A stretch of 64,000 nucleotides of DNA from Verrucomicrobiota bacterium (lineage in GTDB: Bacteria; Verrucomicrobiota; Verrucomicrobiia; Chthoniobacterales; Terrimicrobiaceae): NCBI GenBank assembly GCA_026398275.1, contig JAPLTF010000027.1, positions 1 through 64,000 of the forward strand, written 5' to 3'. Under the pieces are notes generated by a model, which saw only the letters and a list, made by a program, of their open reading frames with translations, searched no databases and was not told the origin of the DNA. Position 1 is the stretch's first letter. The number at the start of each line of letters is the position of its first letter. Below, piece after piece: positions 25,003 to 33,324 of this stretch. The position numbers and the translations under genes are program-made.

Positions 25003-26070
25003 TTATTTCGGCAACCTCTGCTCGCTGGCGGGCTGTTCGGGCGCGGCTGGTTCGGCTGCGGGCGGCGCGGTCAGCAGGCTCACGAGCCGCTGTCCGGATT
25101 CCGTGAGGCGCGGACTCCCGGCCGGTCCGCCGATCAGGCGGCGGGTGGCGAGGGCGTAGGAAGTTGAGGAATCCTTCACCCATGCCACCTCGGGGGCGGT
25201 CACCGGTTTTTGCGATGCGACGGCGTGGACGGGGAAGCCGGTTCCCGTGAAGGAGATCGTCCATGCGGGGGGGCTGGCGATTTCTCCGGCCGGCACGAGC
25301 CACGGGCAGTTATGCAGGATCGAGAGGTCGGGGGAGTTGGGGATGGTGAGTTTGAAGACCGGCTCCAGCCCGGCGAGGAATTTTGTGATCCGAAAACCGG
25401 GATCCCTCGCGGATGCGAGCAGGATGGCCGACGGGTCGGTGCCGGAGAGGTTCATGCCGTTGAAGAGCCCGTGCTTGTTGGGGTCCCCGGAGGAGCGGGC
25501 GGCATACCAGGCCTCGAAATTTTCGCTGAGCAGGATGCCGATCTCGAAATGCACATGCGCCCGCTGGCGGTCAATGCCCGCCCCGGAAAAACCAAGCCGT
25601 CCCAGGACCTCCCCCTGGCGGACGATTTGGTCGGGCTCGACCGCTGTCGACGCGAGGTGGGCGTAGAGGGTGTAGATCGGACATCCCTCGATCCGGTGTT
25701 CGACGACGATGTATCGGCCGTAATTTGACGCGCCGGCTTCCTTGCTCACGTGGACCACCCGCCCTGCGGCGGAGGCAAGGATGTCATCGAGCGGGTTGCC
25801 CGACGGGTCCCGCTGAAGCGGCTGGATGTCGACACCCTCGTGAAGCGTGGCGTAGACCACGCCTTGCGGCGTTCGCTGCGGGCCACGCACAAATCCGAAT
25901 CGCCCGCCCTCCCACGGGTAGCTTTTCTCGCCCTCGAAATCCCTCTCGACATACATGTAGAAGTCTTCCGGGCGCCCTTCGAGGAGCGCGCGGTTCCTGG
26001 TCGGGAAATCGAAGAGCGCGGCCTGCACCCCGGAGATGGCGAGAAGGGCCGCGAGCAGACGCAGGATCAT
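25003..26070 (-). CDS. M23 family metallopeptidase, secreted
   Basis: A 355-residue protein with a signal peptide (MILRLLAALLAISGVQA). The LytM-type domain has its zinc ligands in 'ATLHEGVDI', and the second motif 'YTLYAHLAS...HVHFEI' supplies the H-x-H pair. Such enzymes cut peptidoglycan cross-links or act as scaffold activators. The C-terminal half after about residue 210 is an extra immunoglobulin-like region with a Pro/Ala-rich tail. The start overlaps the stop of the upstream gene (ATGA), so the two are coupled. Confidence 0.9.
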   Translation of the reverse strand: MILRLLAALLAISGVQAALFDFPTRNRALLEGRPEDFYMYVERDFEGEKSYPWEGGRFGFVRGPQRTPQGVVYATLHEGVDIQPLQRDPSGNPLDDILASAAGRVVHVSKEAGASNYGRYIVVEHRIEGCPIYTLYAHLASTAVEPDQIVRQGEVLGRLGFSGAGIDRQRAHVHFEIGILLSENFEAWYAARSSGDPNKHGLFNGMNLSGTDPSAILLASARDPGFRITKFLAGLEPVFKLTIPNSPDLSILHNCPWLVPAGEIASPPAWTISFTGTGFPVHAVASQKPVTAPEVAWVKDSSTSYALATRRLIGGPAGSPRLTESGQRLVSLLTAPPAAEPAAPEQPASEQRLPK

Positions 26071-26603
26071 TGTTTCTTTTCTTTGACCGGCTTCTCTTTG
26101 ACTGGCTTTTTCCCGAATTCCGACTCCCGGCCGATGACCGGATACTTTGTTTCGAGCTGCGCCACCTCATCGGGAAGGATCCCCCCCGGAACGTAAAGGA
26201 TGCCATCCCGGACCCGCTGCTCGATGCGCAGCGCGGCAGCGACCCGGCCGTTGACCATGATCACCGCCAGCTTTCCGCGGTCCTCCGTGGTGAACTGGTC
26301 GAGCTTGTCCGCCCCGTGCGCGTCCAGACGGAAATACGCCGCGATCATCCCGTCGCGCCCGGGAAATGGATAGAATGAGGTGATGTCCTTCTCGGTCACG
26401 ATCGGCACCTTCCGCAGGAACACCCGTTTTTGCGGGGTGGTCAGTTCGACCGGGGTGACGAACGATTCCCCCTCCTTCTCGTTGCCTTCGCAGAACAGCC
26501 TGACGCTGACCGGCGGGGCCTTCTTTTGCCCGGCCTGGAGCAGGAGCGGAAAAAGGACGAGGAGGACGGGCAGGAGGCGGATGAGCGGGCGCATGGCTGA
26601 CAT
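26067..26603 (-). CDS. Secreted protein of unknown function, coupled to the M23 peptidase
   Basis: A 178-residue protein from ATG at 26603 with a signal peptide (PLIRLLPVLLVLFPLLLQAG). The mature part is a small mixed fold with 'KVPIVTEKDITSFYPF' and 'DRGKLAVIMVNGRVAAALRIEQRV', reminiscent of the SecD periplasmic P1 head in which a substrate-like strand precedes the RV segment, but this is only a resemblance. It ends in a short K-P-V-K-E repeat. The stop overlaps the peptidase start, so the two are expressed together and probably act in the envelope. Confidence 0.6.
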   Translation of the reverse strand: MSAMRPLIRLLPVLLVLFPLLLQAGQKKAPPVSVRLFCEGNEKEGESFVTPVELTTPQKRVFLRKVPIVTEKDITSFYPFPGRDGMIAAYFRLDAHGADKLDQFTTEDRGKLAVIMVNGRVAAALRIEQRVRDGILYVPGGILPDEVAQLETKYPVIGRESEFGKKPVKEKPVKEKKQ

Positions 26604-26661
26604 GGTATTTGAAGCAAATGGATTTGCAACCGTCCGTGCGGTGCGATAGGGACATGTTCGT

Positions 26662-27336
26662 ATGAAACACGCCGTGCTTATTTTACTGGCTACAGGACTG
26701 GCCCCGCTTCTGGCCCAGACCGCAAAGCCCAAGGCCGGTCCCGTTGACGCGGCGACTGCATTTGCCATCGCCGCGCCGGATGAGAACAGCCCGTTCTTCA
26801 TGGACCCTCTCAGCGCCGCCCGGACCCGCAATGCGGATTATGCCGGCCGCGATGCGAACGACACCATCGCCGAATACCCGCAGAGCAGGAACACGTCGGG
26901 CAGCGCGGTGGCCCAGATCAAGGGGTTCTTCGGAGGCATGTTCTCCTCCGTGAACCTCGGCCCGATCCGCACCGCCCCCACCACCGAGAAGCTGGAGGTC
27001 GAGCCGGCGAAATTTTCCCTGCAGGACCGCCGGGAGGTGAACGTCACCTACACGATCCGCAACAACACGAAACAAATCTCACGCCTCGAATACCCGACGA
27101 CCCAGAGGATCGACATCCTGACCCACGATTCCAAAGGCATCGTCATCGACCGCTGGTCCGACGACCGCGCATTCCAGCCCGAGGAGGGGATCGTGGTCAT
27201 CAACCCGAAGGAGCGGATCGAATATCAGGAAAAGATCCCGACCCGCGAGATGAAAGCCGGCGAGAGCTACCGCGTGGAGACGTTCACGACCAGCTCGGAG
27301 AAATTCCAGTCCGAGAAGCTGATCAACCCGGAGTAG
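26662..27336 (+). CDS. Secreted BsuPI-domain-like protein
   Basis: A 224-residue protein with a signal peptide (KHAVLILLATGLAPLLA). Residues about 110-215 (REVNVTYTIRNNTKQISRLEYPTTQRIDILTHDSKG through 'RIEYQEKIPTREMKAGESYRVE') follow the beta-sandwich pattern of BsuPI (intracellular proteinase inhibitor) domains. It is divergent from the unknown/M23 pair, with 58 bases between starts. A role as an inhibitor is possible but not shown. A 9-bp inverted repeat (27366-27374 and 27390-27398) lies after the stop without a T run. Confidence 0.65.
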   Translation: MKHAVLILLATGLAPLLAQTAKPKAGPVDAATAFAIAAPDENSPFFMDPLSAARTRNADYAGRDANDTIAEYPQSRNTSGSAVAQIKGFFGGMFSSVNLGPIRTAPTTEKLEVEPAKFSLQDRREVNVTYTIRNNTKQISRLEYPTTQRIDILTHDSKGIVIDRWSDDRAFQPEEGIVVINPKERIEYQEKIPTREMKAGESYRVETFTTSSEKFQSEKLINPE

Positions 27337-27556
27337 CCCGGGATTTTTTCGGAAGTATTCGCACTCCCCGAAAGGCTTCTCGGTGACGGCTTTCGGGGGA
27401 GGGAACACCTCAAATCCAAACCCCCTTTTTAAAAATACGCTTGACCTCCTCTGCTGATACGTAATTTTCGCCACCCGCACCTGACAAATTTAAAAATTAT
27501 TTGTTGCCAAAGTGCGGGACGCTCAATACTGCATCTCTTAACCAACACATCCAGCC

Positions 27557-27802
27557 ATGTCCGAAAAAACCATTGAAGAAAAAGTGAAAGATATCATCGT
27601 CGAGCAACTCGGCGTTAACCCAGAGCAGGTCACCCCGAGTGCCTCCTTCATCGAAGATCTCGGAGCCGACTCACTCGACACCGTCGAGCTCGTCATGGCC
27701 TTCGAGGAAGAATTCGGCGTGGAAGTGCCCGATGAGGACGCGGAGAAGCTCCAGAGCGTCGGCGACGTCATCAAATACATCGAGGAGAAAGCCGCGAAGT
27801 AA
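27557..27802 (+). CDS. acpP: Acyl carrier protein
   Basis: An 81-residue acidic protein with the phosphopantetheine attachment serine in [19 protein letters not shown]. The helix order matches ACPs. It carries acyl chains in type II fatty acid synthesis. It appears monocistronic, with a terminator right after it. A promoter of the form TTGCCA-N17-TACTGC (about 27504-27532) is possible. Confidence 0.98.
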   Translation: MSEKTIEEKVKDIIVEQLGVNPEQVTPSASFIEDLGADSLDTVELVMAFEEEFGVEVPDEDAEKLQSVGDVIKYIEEKAAK

Positions 27803-27826
27803 CCCTCTCGCGTTTTTCAGTTTTGA

Positions 27827-27855
27827 AACACCCCGCCCGGTGCGGGGTGTTTTCA
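27827..27855 (+). terminator. Intrinsic terminator after acpP
   Basis: A 10-bp perfect stem, AACACCCCGC/GCGGGGTGTT, with loop CCGGT, followed by a short T run. It lies 25 bases after the stop and separates acpP from the convergent leuS. Confidence 0.85.
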
Positions 27856-27874
27856 TTTCTGCACCCGGTGCTGG

Positions 27875-30800
27875 TCAGGGCTTGGCGACGATGTTCACGA
27901 GCTTGCCGGGGACGATGATGGCTTTGACGATCGTCACGCCGGCGGTGGCCTCGAGGACTTTTGCGCTGGCGCGGGCGGCGGCTTCGACCTCCTCGTTTGT
28001 GGCACCGACCGCCACGCGGATGCGGTCGCGCACTTTGCCGTTCACCTGGACAGGGATTTCGATTTCGGATTCCACGAGGAGCGACTCGTCGTGGACCGGC
28101 CACGGCTGAGCGGATGCGGCACCCTCGAAGCCAAGGCGCGACCAGAGCTCCTCGGCGAGGTGCGGGGCGAACGGGCTGAGCAGCGGGAGCAGGATCCGAA
28201 GCGCCTGAACCGGCCGCGGCTTCGCGTTCACAAACTCGTTCGTGCAAACCATCATCTGCGAAATTGCGGTGTTGAACGCGAGCAGTCCGAGATCGTGAGT
28301 CACCTTCTTGATCGTCTCGTGGACGACGCGTGCCTGCGCGGAGGTGAATGGGATATCCGCGAGATCCTGCAAGACGACCCACTCGCCCTCCTGGTTTTCC
28401 TGAAGTCCGAGGCGCCACACGCGTGCGAGGAAGCGATAGACTCCCTCCACGCCTTTTATGCTCCACGGCTTCATCTGCTCAAGGGGACCCATGAACATCT
28501 CGTAGAGCCTCAGTGAATCCGCACCATATTCGGCGATCACGCTGTCGGGTGTGATGACGTTGCCGCGGCTCTTGGACATTTTTTGTCCATCCGGCCCGAG
28601 GATCATTCCCTGGTTCACCAAACGCTGGAAAGGTTCCGGCGTGGAGAGGTGGCCGAGATCGAACAGGACTTTGTGCCAGAAACGGGCATAGAGAAGGTGC
28701 AGCACGGCGTGCTCGGTGCCGCCGACATAGAGATCCACCCCGCCGGGGGTTCCGGCGGATGCCATCCAGTAGTTTTCGGCGTCCGTCCCGATGAAGCGCG
28801 AGGAATTTTCCGGATCACAGAATCTCAGGTAATACCAGCACGAGCCCGCCCACTGCGGCATCGTGTTCGTCTCGCGCTCGGCCTTGTCCGTGTATTGCAC
28901 CCACTCGCGGGCCTTGCTGAGCGGGGGTTCCGGCGTTCCGGTGGGTTTGAAGTCGTCCATCTCCGGCTGCACGACCGGAAGTTCCCCCTCGGAAATCGCG
29001 CGGTGCCGTCCGCCCTCCCAGACAATCGGAAACGGCTCCCCCCAATACCGCTGACGGGAAAAGAGCCAGTCCCGCAGTTTGTAGTTGATCGTGGCGCGGC
29101 CCAGACCGTGCTCTTCCAGCCACGCGGAGATCGTGCGCTTGGCTTCGGCGGTCGGCAGACCGTCGAGGAAACCGGAGTTGACCGCCACTCCCTCGCCGGA
29201 GAAGCAGGTGCCCGTGGCCTGGGAATCCACAGGAGGCACGGGCGTCCCGCCCGTGTAGGCTCTGACTCCACTTAACCCAGCCCGGTGCGGATTGTTGACA
29301 ATGTATTCCACCAGCTTGGAAAAATGTCCGTCATCGCGAATCAGGCGGTCAAAATATTCCTCCTGCCAAACCGCCCCCTGCCGGTTCAGCGCCTTATTGA
29401 TTCCATGCGCAGTGAAGCTTTTCCAACTGTGAAGAGTTTTTGCGAGATCCTGCCCCTCGCGGAGCCTGAAAAGGACATGCACGTGGTTCGGCATGACCAC
29501 AAACGCGGAAAGGTCATAGCGGTCTCCGTCGAAATGTTTGAGCGCGCTCTCAACGAGCGAGGCAACAGCCGGGTCATTCAAAAGGCAGCTTCCCCTGCCG
29601 GCATCAAGCGCTTCCTCAATGCGGTTTGAGAAAAGGTCGTGAAATTCCTCCTGCTCTTCTGCCGAGAGCGGTTGTCTGTGGTTTGTGAGCCAGGCATCGG
29701 CTTCCAGATTCCAGCCTTTTACCACGTCTGCAGGAATGCTGTCCGCAAGGCGCCATGTCACGAAGTAATACTTCGAGTCCTGCTCCCAGTGCGGCAAATT
29801 GCGCTCGTGGATTTTGATTTCCTCGAGCTTTTCGAAGAAGGGCGTCAGCGTCTTCACGGGCGGGACGCCCGTGCCCCCTGTGCCCCCCGTGACCCCTGTG
29901 CCCCCTGTGCCCCCTGAAACCACGACCTCCCTCACCGGCAGGCCGAACTGCTGCGCAAAATCAAAATCCCGCTCGTCGTGAGCGGGCACGGCCATGATCG
30001 CGCCGGTTCCGTATCCCATGAGGACATAGTCGGCGATCCACACCGGGAGCGGCTCGCTGTTCACCGGATTGATGGCATGCGCGCCAGTGAAGACGCCGGT
30101 CTTTTCCTTGGCGAGGTCGGTGCGCTCGAGGTCGGACTTTGAACCCACGGTTTTTTGATACGCCTCAACAGCGTCCTTCTGGTCGGGCGTTGTGATCTGC
30201 GGGACGAGCGGGTGCTCCGGAGAAAGCACCATGTAGGTCGCGCCGAAGAGCGTGTCCGGCCGGGTTGTGAAGACGGGAATTTGGAATTTGGAATCTGCAA
30301 TTTGAAATTCCACCAGCGCGCCCTCGCTGCGGCCGATCCAGTTTTTTTGGAGGAGCTTGATCGAGTCCGGCCAGTCGAGACCTTCGAGCCCGTCGATGAG
30401 CCGTTCGGCGAATGCGGTGATCCGCAGCATCCACTGGCGGAGCGGCCGCCGCTCGACCGGGAATCCGCCGACCTCGCTCTTTCCATCCACGATCTCCTCG
30501 TTCGCCAGAACGGTGCCGAGTTCCGGGCACCAGTTCACCGGCATTTCGGCGACGTAGGCGAGCCGCACGCTGTCCCGCTCGTCGCCTGTGTAGGTGGAGA
30601 TCGGCTCGGCTTTGTTTGTCTCAGGATTGAACCACGCGTTATAGAGCTGCAGGAAAATCCATTGCGTCCAGCGGAAGTAGCCAGGGTCGGTGGTGCCGAA
30701 TTCACGCTGCCAGTCGTAGCTGAATCCCAGCGCCTGGAGCTGGCTGCGGAATCTTCCGATGTTGCGGGCCGTCGTGACCCGCGGATGTTGTCCGGTTTTG

Positions 30801-31102
30801 ATGGCGAACTGCTCGGCTGGCAGCCCGAAGGCATCCCAGCCCATCGGATGCAGGACGTTGAATCCGCGCATGCGGTGGTGGCGAGCGAGGATGTCGGTGG
30901 CCGTGTAGCCCTCGACGTGGCCGACATGGAGCCCGTCACCGCTCGGATACGGGAACATGTCGAGGATGTAGTATTTCGGGCGGGCGGGATCGAAGCCCGG
31001 ATCGTCGGGATTTGTGGCATGGAACGCCCCGGCGTCGAGCCAGTGCTGCTGCCAACGGGATTCGAATTCGGAGAACGGAAATTGCTTGCGCTGCGTGGAC
31101 AT
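27875..31102 (-). CDS. leuS: Leucyl-tRNA synthetase with an in-frame RAYT insertion
   Basis: A 1075-residue protein, about 230 residues longer than normal LeuS. It charges tRNA-Leu in the cytosol. The HIGH-type motif is in [19 protein letters not shown] and the KMSKS motif in [12 protein letters not shown]. The editing domain has '[32 protein letters not shown]'. Between that point (about residue 393) and '[16 protein letters not shown]' (about 627) lies a complete Y1 transposase domain with flanking REPs, described separately. The reading frame is open throughout, so the enzyme is presumably made as one chain with the insert in a surface loop. Confidence 0.96.
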   Translation of the reverse strand: MSTQRKQFPFSEFESRWQQHWLDAGAFHATNPDDPGFDPARPKYYILDMFPYPSGDGLHVGHVEGYTATDILARHHRMRGFNVLHPMGWDAFGLPAEQFAIKTGQHPRVTTARNIGRFRSQLQALGFSYDWQREFGTTDPGYFRWTQWIFLQLYNAWFNPETNKAEPISTYTGDERDSVRLAYVAEMPVNWCPELGTVLANEEIVDGKSEVGGFPVERRPLRQWMLRITAFAERLIDGLEGLDWPDSIKLLQKNWIGRSEGALVEFQIADSKFQIPVFTTRPDTLFGATYMVLSPEHPLVPQITTPDQKDAVEAYQKTVGSKSDLERTDLAKEKTGVFTGAHAINPVNSEPLPVWIADYVLMGYGTGAIMAVPAHDERDFDFAQQFGLPVREVVVSGGTGGTGVTGGTGGTGVPPVKTLTPFFEKLEEIKIHERNLPHWEQDSKYYFVTWRLADSIPADVVKGWNLEADAWLTNHRQPLSAEEQEEFHDLFSNRIEEALDAGRGSCLLNDPAVASLVESALKHFDGDRYDLSAFVVMPNHVHVLFRLREGQDLAKTLHSWKSFTAHGINKALNRQGAVWQEEYFDRLIRDDGHFSKLVEYIVNNPHRAGLSGVRAYTGGTPVPPVDSQATGTCFSGEGVAVNSGFLDGLPTAEAKRTISAWLEEHGLGRATINYKLRDWLFSRQRYWGEPFPIVWEGGRHRAISEGELPVVQPEMDDFKPTGTPEPPLSKAREWVQYTDKAERETNTMPQWAGSCWYYLRFCDPENSSRFIGTDAENYWMASAGTPGGVDLYVGGTEHAVLHLLYARFWHKVLFDLGHLSTPEPFQRLVNQGMILGPDGQKMSKSRGNVITPDSVIAEYGADSLRLYEMFMGPLEQMKPWSIKGVEGVYRFLARVWRLGLQENQEGEWVVLQDLADIPFTSAQARVVHETIKKVTHDLGLLAFNTAISQMMVCTNEFVNAKPRPVQALRILLPLLSPFAPHLAEELWSRLGFEGAASAQPWPVHDESLLVESEIEIPVQVNGKVRDRIRVAVGATNEEVEAAARASAKVLEATAGVTIVKAIIVPGKLVNIVAKP
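29237..29255. repeat. REP palindrome, one side of the RAYT
   Basis: CACGGGCG-TCC-CGCCCGTG, an 8-bp palindrome with a three-base centre. It is the exact reverse complement of the REP at 29855-29873, so the two flank the transposase in opposite orientation, as expected for a RAYT unit. Confidence 0.85.
29855..29873. repeat. REP palindrome, other side of the RAYT
   Basis: CACGGGCG-GGA-CGCCCGTG, the inverted partner of 29237-29255. In the leuS frame REP sequences contribute Gly/Thr/Pro/Val-rich peptides (TGVPPVKT on this side, TGGTPVPPV on the other). Confidence 0.85.
29871..29915. repeat. Five 9-bp tandem repeats inside leuS
   Basis: Five units of GTGCCCCCT (units 2 and 3 each have one change) adjoin the REP. 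Because the unit is nine bases, copy number changes keep frame; each adds a Gly-Gly-Thr-like tripeptide ([16 protein letters not shown]) at the junction of LeuS and the insert. Confidence 0.9.
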
Positions 31103-31119
31103 TGTAGGAACCGGGGACT

Positions 31120-31728
31120 ATGCCAGACACGGACGCTCCTGCAAACCCATTGCTTGTCTCAACCCGCAATGCCCACAAAATCGGCGAGATCCGCGCGATC
31201 CTCGGGCCGCGGTTCCTCGTCAGCGATCTCGCCTCCCTGCCCGACTTGCCGGAGGTCGAGGAAACCGGCGACACGTTCGAGGAAAATGCCACGCTCAAAG
31301 CGGTCGCGGCCTCGATGCTCTTTGAGGGATGGGTTATCGCCGACGACTCCGGTCTCGAAGTCGATGCCCTCGGGGGAGCCCCCGGCGTGCTGTCGGCGAG
31401 ATACGCCGGGGAAAAAGCCAACGACGCAGCCAACAATGACCTTCTCTTGCGCAATCTCCTGCCATTCCGGGCGGAAGAGCGCACGGCGCGATTCCGCTGC
31501 GTGATCGTTCTCGCGCGCAATGGACGCAAGCTGGCCGCCTTCTCCGGGACCGTCGAGGGAGGAATCCTCGGCCGCCCGCGGGGTGCCGGGGGATTCGGAT
31601 ACGACCCGCTCTTTGTCCCGCTTGGGCATTCCGAATCTTTCGCCCAGCTCGGCAGCGACGTGAAAAACGGGATGAGCCACCGGGGCAGCGCGCTTCGAGC
31701 CCTCGCCGCATGGAATGGATGGGGATGA
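31120..31728 (+). CDS. rdgB: Non-canonical purine NTP pyrophosphatase
   Basis: A 202-residue RdgB/HAM1 protein. It hydrolyses dITP and XTP to keep them out of DNA. Signatures: STRNAHKIGEIRAIL at the N-terminus, 'TFEENATLKA', 'WVIADDSGLEVDALGGAPGVLSARYAG', and 'GRPRGAGGFGYDPLFVP', ending with 'MSHRGSALRAL'. It diverges from leuS with only 17 bases between starts, so the two promoters must overlap the opposite genes. Confidence 0.96.
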   Translation: MPDTDAPANPLLVSTRNAHKIGEIRAILGPRFLVSDLASLPDLPEVEETGDTFEENATLKAVAASMLFEGWVIADDSGLEVDALGGAPGVLSARYAGEKANDAANNDLLLRNLLPFRAEERTARFRCVIVLARNGRKLAAFSGTVEGGILGRPRGAGGFGYDPLFVPLGHSESFAQLGSDVKNGMSHRGSALRALAAWNGWG

Positions 31729-31738
31729 ATAAAATTAC

Positions 31739-31767
31739 TTGACGCTTTATGCGGACTCTTGTAGTCA
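31739..31767 (+). promoter_or_regulatory. Promoter of the outer-membrane protein gene
   Basis: TTGACG (31739-31744) and TAGTCA (31762-31767) with a 17-base spacer, about 49 bases ahead of the start codon at 31816. Confidence 0.6.
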
Positions 31768-31815
31768 CTGTTTCCACGTGGCTCAGTAGCCGCTAACAAA
31801 AAAACAAACACAACT

Positions 31816-32346
31816 ATGAAAAAACTCTCCTTAACTATCCTGATGGCGGTAGCGGTTGCCGGTTCGGCCTTTGCCGGAACCGAAGCCAAAACCTTCAAAG
31901 ATAAAGTCGTTGTCGAGCCCACCTGCCTGTTCCGTGCAAACGAACTCCAGTTGGATGCGTTCGCCACCGGCCTGTTCCACAACAGCGCTCGCTCCGCATG
32001 GGGCGGCGGTCTCGGTGTCAGCTACTACTTCACCAAGTTCATCGGAATCGGTGTCGAAGAAGACATCTTTGCCCGCAAAGGTGAAACCACAGAATGGGCA
32101 ACGTCCGGCAACCTGCTGCTCCGTTACCCGATCTGCGCATGGAACCTCGCTCCTTACGCCATGATCGGCGGCGGCGCGACCTACGGCTGCAAACGCCAGG
32201 GTCACGGGTTCGGCGACATTGGCGCCGGCTTGGAATACCGCTTCACGAACAACATCGGCATCTTCACCGATGCTCGTTGGCTCTACTCCTCCGAGGATCC
32301 CAAGAGCGCCGTTCAAGGCCGTGCTGGTCTTCGCTTCGCGTTCTAA
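31816..32346 (+). CDS. Outer-membrane beta-barrel protein
   Basis: A 176-residue protein with a signal peptide (KKLSLTILMAVAVAGSAFA). The mature part shows alternating strands with glycine-aromatic turns (AWGGGLGVSYYFTKFIGIGVEEDIF, 'GLEYRFTNNIGIFTDARWLY') and ends in a terminal strand with Phe (RAGLRFAF), the usual BAM recognition end. It is an eight-stranded OmpA-like/OmpX-like barrel by size. It has its own promoter and a strong terminator and is likely well expressed. Confidence 0.8.
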   Translation: MKKLSLTILMAVAVAGSAFAGTEAKTFKDKVVVEPTCLFRANELQLDAFATGLFHNSARSAWGGGLGVSYYFTKFIGIGVEEDIFARKGETTEWATSGNLLLRYPICAWNLAPYAMIGGGATYGCKRQGHGFGDIGAGLEYRFTNNIGIFTDARWLYSSEDPKSAVQGRAGLRFAF

Positions 32347-32366
32347 TCGAAGTTAAAAACTCAACA

Positions 32367-32401
32367 AAAAGCCGGGCCTGCAAAGGTCCGGCTTTTTTTT
32401 G
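32367..32401 (+). terminator. Strong intrinsic terminator
   Basis: The 8-bp stem GCCGGGCC/GGTCCGGC (one G-U pair), extended by A/T pairs, is followed by eight T. It lies 20 bases after the outer-membrane protein gene. Confidence 0.9.
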
Positions 32402-32402
32402 T

Positions 32403-32707
32403 GCTGATTCCGGGTGGCATCCCGCATATGCCCGGATTCGTTCATTATTCTCCCAAAGGCCGCTCCGAAGCGGGTTTTATTCACAGGGGGAAGAACCCCG
32501 GACGCGGAGGGGGAACATGTTTTCTTCGGACCATCGAACGAAAACACGAGGGGAAACCTTGTTCCTCACTGTATTTAAGCCTGTTCCACGCCCGATTGCG
32601 CGGGTTTCCAGATCGCGATTTGGATCAACAAAGGCGCTCGAACAGGCGGAATTTCTCTGGAGAATCCGGAGAAACTCACAGGTTGTTCACAATCTCCCGC
32701 GCGTCGC
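32403..32707. other. Intergenic stretch, nothing supported
   Basis: About 300 bases between a terminator and the end of the convergent secreted-protein gene. The short frames present have poor composition. I see no repeat or RNA structure I can defend. Confidence 0.55.
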
Positions 32708-33223
32708 CTATTTTGAGATCTGGCCGATGATCGCGCTGGTGAAATTCGTCTCCTTCTGTGCGGACTGGCCTCTGGTGACGACCGTTGATTTTCCGGAGAC
32801 CTGGCGGATGCTCAGGATTCTGGGTTGGCCGGGGGAGAGTTGGGAATTGGCCTCATGCGTGCGGCTGGAGAACCGGCGCAGCCCGGCTTCGACCCCCTCG
32901 CTCAGGGTGATTTTCACGGCGATGTTTGCTCCCGAGATCCGGCCCTGCACTTCGGCGCGGTTGTTCGAGATCCGGGTCGAGGAGGCGAATGCACCCGAGA
33001 CGGGCAGACTCTGGGCGAAAACCACATAGCCACCTTTGAGATACGGCTCGGAAGTCATGGTGCGGTCGGAGTTGGTGATTTCCGCCAGATTCACATTCGC
33101 CAGCGCGGCCTCGAGCTCGGCGACGGTTTTTACTTCTGGAAATTGCACGACGGCGAGGTCAAGCTGGGCGGCGTTGGCGGCGAGGGAAAATGCCAGCAGT
33201 GCGAGAACGATGAGTTTTTGCAT
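32708..33223 (-). CDS. Secreted protein of unknown function
   Basis: A 171-residue protein with a signal peptide ([17 protein letters not shown]). The mature part contains a sheet-rich region ('[67 protein letters not shown]') with regular strand lengths. No family is recognised; the pattern resembles small periplasmic proteins of Verrucomicrobiota. It is divergent from the hybrid kinase gene with about 100 bases between starts. Confidence 0.7.
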   Translation of the reverse strand: MQKLIVLALLAFSLAANAAQLDLAVVQFPEVKTVAELEAALANVNLAEITNSDRTMTSEPYLKGGYVVFAQSLPVSGAFASSTRISNNRAEVQGRISGANIAVKITLSEGVEAGLRRFSSRTHEANSQLSPGQPRILSIRQVSGKSTVVTRGQSAQKETNFTSAIIGQISK

Positions 33224-33324
33224 GCCCTCCGCTATTCCCGCGACACCAAAAATGCAATGTCATTCCATCGAAAATTGTGCATGGACCCGGCGCTCGGAGA
33301 GCGGGTATTGCGCCTTGTGATCCG

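Larger units (their letters stand above)
29225..29925 (-). mobile_element. REP-associated tyrosine transposase (RAYT) nested in leuS
   Basis: An insert of about 700 bp in frame with leuS. The domain starts near '[23 protein letters not shown]' and '[13 protein letters not shown]', then has the HUH motif in MPNHVHVLF (LeuS residues 537-545, His540 and His542) and the catalytic tyrosine in [15 protein letters not shown] (Tyr600). This is a complete IS200-like Y1 RAYT. No stop codon separates it from leuS on either side. An in-frame GTG at 29857 could start the RAYT alone, but no ribosome site is seen. Inverted REPs flank it (29237-29255 and 29855-29873). Confidence 0.88.

Noticed and set aside
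23721-25106. Plus-strand open frame of 461 codons
   Set aside because: It lies opposite a conserved minus-strand protein and has Glu/Arg/Val-biased shadow composition.
27875-31102. Intein in LeuS
   Set aside because: The inserted residues have HUH transposase motifs and REP-derived borders, and there is no N-terminal Cys/Ser splice block or C-terminal His-Asn.
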